A stretch of 8,686 nt of DNA, from NCBI GenBank assembly GCA_948439925.1, contig CAOJNR010000042.1:1-8686 (forward strand), written 5' to 3'. Position numbers and translations under genes: made by a program. This DNA comes from an uncultured Clostridia bacterium. GTDB taxonomy: Bacteria > Bacillota > Clostridia > Christensenellales > UBA1242. The notes under the pieces are model-generated. The model saw only the letters and a list, made by a program, of their open reading frames with translations, searched no databases and was not told the DNA's origin. This document shows, piece after piece, positions 5,073 to 8,686 of the stretch; within the stretch, counting starts at the first letter, position 1, and every line of letters begins with the position of its first letter.

Positions 5073-7100
5073 CTAGAATCCAAATGGGTTCTTTGGCTTG
5101 ATGAGCAATTTGTTTCTTGTTTCAATGTCATAGAAAATCTTTTCTTCGTCAAGAGATTTTGAAACTGAAACAGGAGCGGTTGCAGTGCTTTTTTCCATAC
5201 ACTTCGTTTGATAGAAAGGTGTCATAACTTCTTTCAAAATTGGCTGTCTGAAAAGTTTTGCAATAACTGTCCATTTTTCAAGAACGCGAAGTTCAGCTTG
5301 GTCAATAAGAGGTCTGCGCAATCTCTCAGTGCTTTTTGAAATGTTTTTGCCTTCGTCTTTTTTCTTGTCGTTGTATGACTCAGATTCGTTATCTTTAAAC
5401 ACTGTGATTTCACCGCAGGCTTTTGAGAAGGCTTCAATGGTTGTCTGGTCTTCTGAGCCAAGGAAGATTTCTGTCTGGAAGTTTCCTTTGATGTTTTGTG
5501 CTTCCTCTGCACCATACTTGATGTCAAGTTGTTTGTATGACTGCAAGATGATTTCAATGCGGATACCTCTTGAACGTGCGACTGTCACCATTTGACCGAA
5601 TTTTTCGAAAGCTGGCATGTTACCGAACTCGTCAAGAATCATGAATACTTGGCGTTTAAGCATTCCTTTCTCGCCTTTGCCATCGCCTTCGTTTTCTGCG
5701 ATATCAACGAGGGTTTTGTATAATTGCATAACGCAAAGCACAGCAAGAGGGTGACGCTCTGACTTATGGTCAGGTGCTTTGATAAAGAATGCTGTTGGCT
5801 GGTCAACCAAATCTCTGAAATTGATGTCTGTTCCGCTTGTCATATAAAGGATTCCGTCATCACCAAGCAAGGTGCTAAGGCTTGAACCAAGTGTTGCAAG
5901 GAATGATCTTTGAGTGACTGGACTTGCGCCACAAACAGCTGACATAAGAGTTGGAACATTTGAAGTGACTGGGTCACGACCTTCTGCATATTGAGAAAGA
6001 GTTTTGAGTTGGCTGTCATTGTTGCCCATTGCGGCATCTCTTCTCATTGCAGTTTTATAGACATTAAAGAAATTGAATTTTTCTTTGGTCATTCCAAGTT
6101 CTGGATTGCGTGAGTCTTCAAGCATGGCTTCCATAATACCTTGCACAAGACTTTGGCTTCCTTGGGTCCAAACAGGGTCTTTGCTGTCAGGTGGAACAGG
6201 AATAAGTGATGTGGCAATATTTTTAAGCACTTCTTTTGCAGAAGTTTCAAGTTGTTTTTTCTTTGCATCAAGTTCTTTTTTCAAAAGTTCGTTGCTAGGG
6301 AAGGCTCTTCCGTCAAAACCGAACCAAGAATCGCCGTAAGTGTATCCTTCCAAGTCTTCTTCAGGAAGTTTTTTGTATCCCATTTCTTCAGGTGAGCAGT
6401 TTGAAAATTTTTTCACTTCACTTGTCAGGTGAGTTGCGCGTTGATATGTGTCGTAGGCAGGCTCCATTGGGTTCCATCTTGAAGAAGAGTATGGGTCGTT
6501 AAGGTCAAGAACGATAACTTTATATCCTTCCTTTTTGAGAATATTATAGTTATCTCGATAAAGTTCGCCCTTAGGGTCGGTCATAACAAGACTTGGCTTT
6601 TCGCCCGAGTGAGCCAAAATACGAATTGTTGGATTGGCAAGAATTTGTGTTTTACCAGTTCCAGTAGTTCCGATAACCAAGCAGTGTGATTCTGGGTTCA
6701 TGGCTATATCATAACTTCCGCCACTTTGTTTAAATCTGAATGGAAATCCAGTTTTTTGAAGTGATGGCAATTTGTCCCAAGATGTTGAAATTAATGATGA
6801 ATTGTTTTTAATTGCTTTTGGATCCATAAGTTTCGAGTCGAATGCAAGGTCGGTTTTTTCACCACTTGCAGTTTCACCAGTGTTTTTCTTGGCATTCTTG
6901 TCTTTCTTTGGCTTCATGGATAGAGCAAGAATCACACCTGCACAAAAACCAATACCTGTCATCATGAGTGTCATAGTGCTAGTGAAAAGTGCACCAATAT
7001 TGTCGCCTCCTTCCTGCGCATAGGAAATTCCGACACCTGCAAGCAAACCAATCACCGTAAAAACTAAAACAAAAATTAAAACCCTCTTTAAGTTTTTCAT
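5073..7100 (-). CDS. VirD4/TraG-family type IV secretion coupling ATPase, orphan
   Basis: This 675-aa inner-membrane ATPase is of the type that brings DNA or protein substrates to a type IV secretion channel. Two membrane segments (about 7-27 and 37-61) flank a short external loop, followed by a Lys-rich linker (63-98). The cytoplasmic domain carries Walker A GTTGTGKT (144-151), Walker B ILDEFGNMP (487-495, D490 E491) and the motif LQSYKQLDIKYG starting at Q520, all typical of TraG/VirD4 proteins. The insertion between the Walker motifs (about 230-320, charged, Lys/Glu-rich) would be the all-alpha substrate-recognition domain. Length is normal and no frame break is seen, so it is probably functional. 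AAGGAG (7106-7111), 5 nt before ATG, fixes the start. It is transcribed alone and ends at a shared terminator. No relaxase, VirB4-like ATPase or channel gene lies in the window. A TATAAA (7128-7123) is a possible -10, without a good -35. Confidence 0.93.
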   Translation of the reverse strand: MKNLKRVLIFVLVFTVIGLLAGVGISYAQEGGDNIGALFTSTMTLMMTGIGFCAGVILALSMKPKKDKNAKKNTGETASGEKTDLAFDSKLMDPKAIKNNSSLISTSWDKLPSLQKTGFPFRFKQSGGSYDIAMNPESHCLVIGTTGTGKTQILANPTIRILAHSGEKPSLVMTDPKGELYRDNYNILKKEGYKVIVLDLNDPYSSSRWNPMEPAYDTYQRATHLTSEVKKFSNCSPEEMGYKKLPEEDLEGYTYGDSWFGFDGRAFPSNELLKKELDAKKKQLETSAKEVLKNIATSLIPVPPDSKDPVWTQGSQSLVQGIMEAMLEDSRNPELGMTKEKFNFFNVYKTAMRRDAAMGNNDSQLKTLSQYAEGRDPVTSNVPTLMSAVCGASPVTQRSFLATLGSSLSTLLGDDGILYMTSGTDINFRDLVDQPTAFFIKAPDHKSERHPLAVLCVMQLYKTLVDIAENEGDGKGEKGMLKRQVFMILDEFGNMPAFEKFGQMVTVARSRGIRIEIILQSYKQLDIKYGAEEAQNIKGNFQTEIFLGSEDQTTIEAFSKACGEITVFKDNESESYNDKKKDEGKNISKSTERLRRPLIDQAELRVLEKWTVIAKLFRQPILKEVMTPFYQTKCMEKSTATAPVSVSKSLDEEKIFYDIETRNKLLIKPKNPFGF

Positions 7101-7241
7101 ATCTTCTCCTTAATATTTTAAGTTTATATATATTTAAAATACCACAAAATAATAAAAAAAACAAAAGATTTCGCACTTTTTTGATTAAATATGAGAAAAA
7201 TTCAATAAGAACCAAGAAAAAATATCAATTTAAAATTTCGT
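7101..7241. other. AT-rich divergent intergenic region
   Basis: Between the coupling-protein start and the tRNA promoter this stretch is A/T-rich with short A-tracts. It holds the ribosome binding site of the minus-strand gene and a possible -10 (TATAAA, 7128-7123). No convincing gene is seen: an open frame from 7181 lacks a ribosome binding site and runs into the tRNA. Confidence 0.5.
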
Positions 7242-7270
7242 TTGCCTTTTGTCGTGTTGTATTGTATAAT
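7242..7270 (+). promoter_or_regulatory. Sigma-A promoter of the tRNA-Arg transcript
   Basis: TTGCCT (7242-7247) and a perfect TATAAT (7265-7270) are separated by 17 bp. The expected start near 7277 leaves a leader of about 89 nt before the tRNA, to be removed by RNase P. Confidence 0.8.
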
Positions 7271-7291
7271 AAAACCAAGCTTTCATGGCGA

Positions 7292-7309
7292 ACATTGAAT
7301 TCACAATGT
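7292..7309 (+). repeat. Small hairpin in the tRNA leader
   Basis: ACATTG (7292-7297) and CAATGT (7304-7309) form a perfect 6-bp stem with a 6-nt loop. No T-run follows, so it is not a normal terminator. It may be a processing or stability element, or chance. Confidence 0.35.
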
Positions 7310-7365
7310 GCTACGGAAAGAGTGTTTAGAAACTTGAAGATTCACTTAATTAAAAACACAAAAAT

Positions 7366-7440
7366 GTCCTCATGGTGTAATGGATAGCACAATGGTCTTC
7401 GGAACCATTAGTTCGGGTTCGAATCCTGATGGGGACACCA
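7366..7440 (+). tRNA. tRNA-Arg (anticodon UCG), CCA encoded
   Basis: This 75-nt tRNA has a full cloverleaf. The acceptor stem is GTCCTCA (7366-7372) with TGGGGAC (7430-7436), including one G-U pair. The D arm is GTGT/GCAC around a loop holding the conserved GG. The anticodon stem is ATGGT/ACCAT (7392-7396, 7404-7408) with loop CTTCGGA, so the anticodon at 7399-7401 is TCG, with G37. The variable loop is 4 nt. The T arm (7413-7429) has loop TTCGAAT. Discriminator A (7437) and CCA (7438-7440) are encoded. It reads CGA-type Arg codons. The assignment rests on the U33 placement, which is unambiguous with the 5-bp stem. Confidence 0.95.
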
Positions 7441-7441
7441 T

Positions 7442-7579
7442 TTAATTCATTTGGTTTGTAAAATAGAAGGTTATGTCAGTTACAATGATGAAGATGCTTT
7501 ACTTGAAAATGTAAAAGATATTGCTAAAATATTAAAGGAGGTATATTATGAAAAAGCAAATAAATATTACTGAGGCGAT
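7442..7579 (+). pseudogene. Coding-like fragment without a clear start (possible gene remnant)
   Basis: Frame 7442-7579 is open into a TGA at 7577-7579. From about 7463 it reads IEGYVSYNDEDALLENVK and onward (DIAKILKE), a protein-like, helical, acidic stretch with natural codon choice. There is no ATG and no ribosome binding site, and the frame is already open inside the tRNA. A TTG at 7451 is the only possible start after the tRNA. Its end overlaps the ribosome binding site and first codons of the flavin-reductase gene. It could be the C-terminal relic of a lost upstream gene or chance. Confidence 0.3.
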
Positions 7580-8117
7580 TTTTCCAATGCCTGTGCTTAT
7601 GATTGCAACCTACAATGAGGACGGCAGTGTTGATGTTATGAATGCAGCGTGGGGAATGATGCTGGATAGGAACTATGTTGTGTTGAATTTAACTGAAACA
7701 CACAAAACAGTTCAAAACATCAAAAAAAGAAAAGCATTCACTGTGAGCATTGCAGATGTTGGGCATGTGGTTGAGGCGGATTATTTTGGTGTGGTGTCTG
7801 CAAAAAACGCACCAAACAAGTTTGAAAAAAGTGGAATGTCTGCCACAAAGTCTGTTTTTATTGACGCGCCAATAATTAATGAATTTCCAATTTGTTTGGA
7901 ATGTGAGTTTGTGGAGTATCAAGATGATGAATTTGGCTGTGGTGTGGTTGGCAAAGTCATCAACGTTTCAGCTGATGAAGAAGTTATGAATGGTGACAAT
8001 GTTGATATAAGCAAAGTTGAGGCTATTGCATTTGACCCTTATACACACGGCTATTATAAAGTTGGTGAAAGAGTTGGAAACGCATTTAAAGATGGATTTA
8101 AATTGAAAAATAAATAA
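7548..8117 (+). CDS. Flavin reductase-like FMN-binding protein (flavoredoxin type)
   Basis: This 189-aa cytoplasmic protein of the flavin reductase-like/FMN-binding split-barrel family probably binds FMN and moves electrons from a reduced donor or NAD(P)H to flavin or a partner protein. Family features are PMPVLMIATYNEDGSVDVMNAAWG (residues 13-36), the NLTETHKTVQNI stretch (47-58), AFTVSIAD (63-70), the YFGVVSAKNAPNKFEKSG region (79-96), and the barrel strands ICLECEFVEY and CGVVGKVINV (115-140). Length is typical. A near-perfect AAAGGAGGT at 7534-7541, 6 nt before ATG, fixes the start and suggests strong translation. No convincing promoter lies between the tRNA and this gene, so it may be transcribed from the tRNA promoter. 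It ends at a strong terminator. The natural substrate cannot be deduced. Confidence 0.9.
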   Translation: MKKQINITEAIFPMPVLMIATYNEDGSVDVMNAAWGMMLDRNYVVLNLTETHKTVQNIKKRKAFTVSIADVGHVVEADYFGVVSAKNAPNKFEKSGMSATKSVFIDAPIINEFPICLECEFVEYQDDEFGCGVVGKVINVSADEEVMNGDNVDISKVEAIAFDPYTHGYYKVGERVGNAFKDGFKLKNK

Positions 8118-8155
8118 TTTGATTGATATATATATTAATTAAAAATACATATAGC

Positions 8156-8190
8156 AAAAAAGTAATGAACTTGAAATCATTACTTTTTTT
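8156..8190. terminator. Intrinsic terminator after the flavin-reductase gene
   Basis: A 13-bp perfect stem, AAAAAAGTAATGA (8156-8168) with TCATTACTTTTTT (8177-8189), encloses an 8-nt loop and ends in a T-run. It lies 38 nt after the stop codon. Confidence 0.88.
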
Positions 8191-8503
8191 GTGTATGATA
8201 AAATAAGTTTTAAAATAGGATTTTATCTCTTTTTTTCAAAAGTATATAAATTATTTTTTTAAAAAAATGACAAACGTTTTATAAAAATGTAAAAAAAATG
8301 TAATAAAAAATTTTTAAATAAATTCAGAAAGATATTTCGTTTTTATATAATTTTATTAAAAAAGGCAAAATATTTATGTTTTTTATAAAAAAACCGCAAA
8401 AATTATTTAAAAAACATATATTTTGTCTAATTTTTTACCTTATTTTTTCAACAAATGAAAAATAGAGAAATTGACAGAATTTTTCAAATTCTATGCAATT
8501 GTG
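8191..8503. other. Extremely AT-rich, A-tract-rich non-coding stretch
   Basis: GC is 31 of 240 bases (13%) by direct count over 8221-8460. The stretch holds many A/T-runs of 5-8 nt, an 8-bp inverted repeat GATAAAAT (8197-8204) / ATTTTATC (8220-8227) followed by a T-rich run, and a small hairpin of GTTTTTT and AAAAAAC (about 8379-8395). No gene, tRNA or protein-like frame is seen. A-tracts suggest bent DNA or an UP-type element for the promoter downstream. Confidence 0.55.
8471..8499 (+). promoter_or_regulatory. Possible second, upstream promoter
   Basis: A perfect -35 TTGACA (8471-8476) is followed after 17 bp by TGCAAT (8494-8499, four of six matches). It would start transcription near 8506, inside the main promoter just downstream. 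Confidence 0.35.
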
Positions 8504-8532
8504 TTGACTTTTTTTGCAAAAATCGATATAAT
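8504..8532 (+). promoter_or_regulatory. Near-consensus sigma-A promoter of the truncated secretory gene
   Basis: TTGACT (8504-8509) and TATAAT (8527-8532) lie 17 bp apart, eleven of twelve consensus matches, directly downstream of AT-rich tracts. Transcription should start near 8539. Confidence 0.88.
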
Positions 8533-8594
8533 ATGAGTAAATTTGACACAAAATAAGAAAGTTAAAAATGATAAAAAAGGGAGATTTAAAGAAA

Positions 8595-8686
8595 ATGATG
8601 AAAAAAGCAAAAATAAAAATGTTAGCATTTATGTTTTTACTGATTGGAATTTTCGGTATTTTTCTTGTCGGAACTTCCTTAATTTC
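8595..8686 (+). CDS. Start of a secreted or membrane protein, cut by window end
   Basis: Only about 31 residues are present. They form a Lys-rich n-region (MMKKAKIKM) and a long hydrophobic core (LAFMFLLIGIFGIFLVG), as in a signal peptide or N-terminal membrane anchor. No cleavage site or lipobox Cys is visible before the window ends, so the product is unknown. The start is uncertain. AAGGGAG (8577-8583) lies 11 nt before ATG 8595 and 14 nt before ATG 8598, both longer than the 5-7 nt seen elsewhere here. An in-frame ATG at 8568 would add MIKKGDLKK but has no clear ribosome binding site. The strong promoter upstream supports a real gene. Confidence 0.6.
   Translation, partial: MMKKAKIKMLAFMFLLIGIFGIFLVGTSLI

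Noticed and set aside
7181..7387. A 68-codon plus-strand frame running into the tRNA
   Set aside because: No ribosome binding site, A/T-driven composition, overlaps the tRNA promoter and the tRNA itself.
8039..8047. TTATACACA, a perfect DnaA-box consensus near AT-rich DNA (possible origin)
   Set aside because: It is a single box inside the flavin-reductase coding sequence. No box cluster and no dnaA or dnaN gene is present, so chance is likely.
1..8686. CRISPR arrays, insertion sequences or rRNA
   Set aside because: No regularly spaced repeats, no transposase-like frame with terminal repeats and no rRNA-like stretch was seen on either strand.

Overview
The window looks like a chromosomal piece from a low-GC Gram-positive bacterium of the Clostridia/Mollicutes-like gut type (Firmicutes sensu lato). 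The evidence is strong AGGAGG-type ribosome binding sites placed 5-7 nt before most starts, near-consensus sigma-A promoters, T-tailed hairpin terminators, AT-rich intergenic DNA and Firmicutes-like EngB and RlmD-type proteins. TGA is used as a stop (74-aa gene) and TGG as Trp, so the standard bacterial code applies. No species can be named from this sequence alone.

Left part (1-3509): a single-gene unit encodes a small protein with a SecB-like look (115-510, +). It ends at a terminator shared with the facing minus-strand operon. That operon reads engB (ribosome-assembly GTPase), then an RlmD-type Fe-S RNA m5U methyltransferase, then a small Sel1-like protein. The first two genes overlap and the third follows after 19 nt. 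The operon promoter sits so close to the engB ATG that the mRNA should be leaderless or nearly so. Behind it lies an unrecognised 157-aa gene on the minus strand with its own ribosome binding site and terminator.

Middle part (3604-7100): a strong promoter drives a two-gene cassette, a 364-aa protein with a transglutaminase/cysteine-protease-like Cys-His-Asp layout and a 74-aa helical protein. A perfect hairpin terminator separates it from a convergent, intact 675-aa VirD4/TraG-family type IV coupling ATPase. No relaxase, VirB4 or other conjugation gene is present, so the coupling protein is an orphan in this window. A secreted-enzyme/partner cassette beside an orphan coupling protein is the most interesting arrangement here, though the link is only an inference.

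Right part (7101-8686): a near-consensus promoter drives a tRNA-Arg(UCG) with encoded CCA. A coding-like fragment without a convincing start follows, then a flavin-reductase-like (flavoredoxin) gene that has no obvious promoter of its own and may be read through from the tRNA. After its terminator comes an extremely AT-rich stretch (about 13% GC by direct count over 8221-8460). It leads to a strong promoter and the first codons of a gene for a secreted or membrane protein, cut by the window end.
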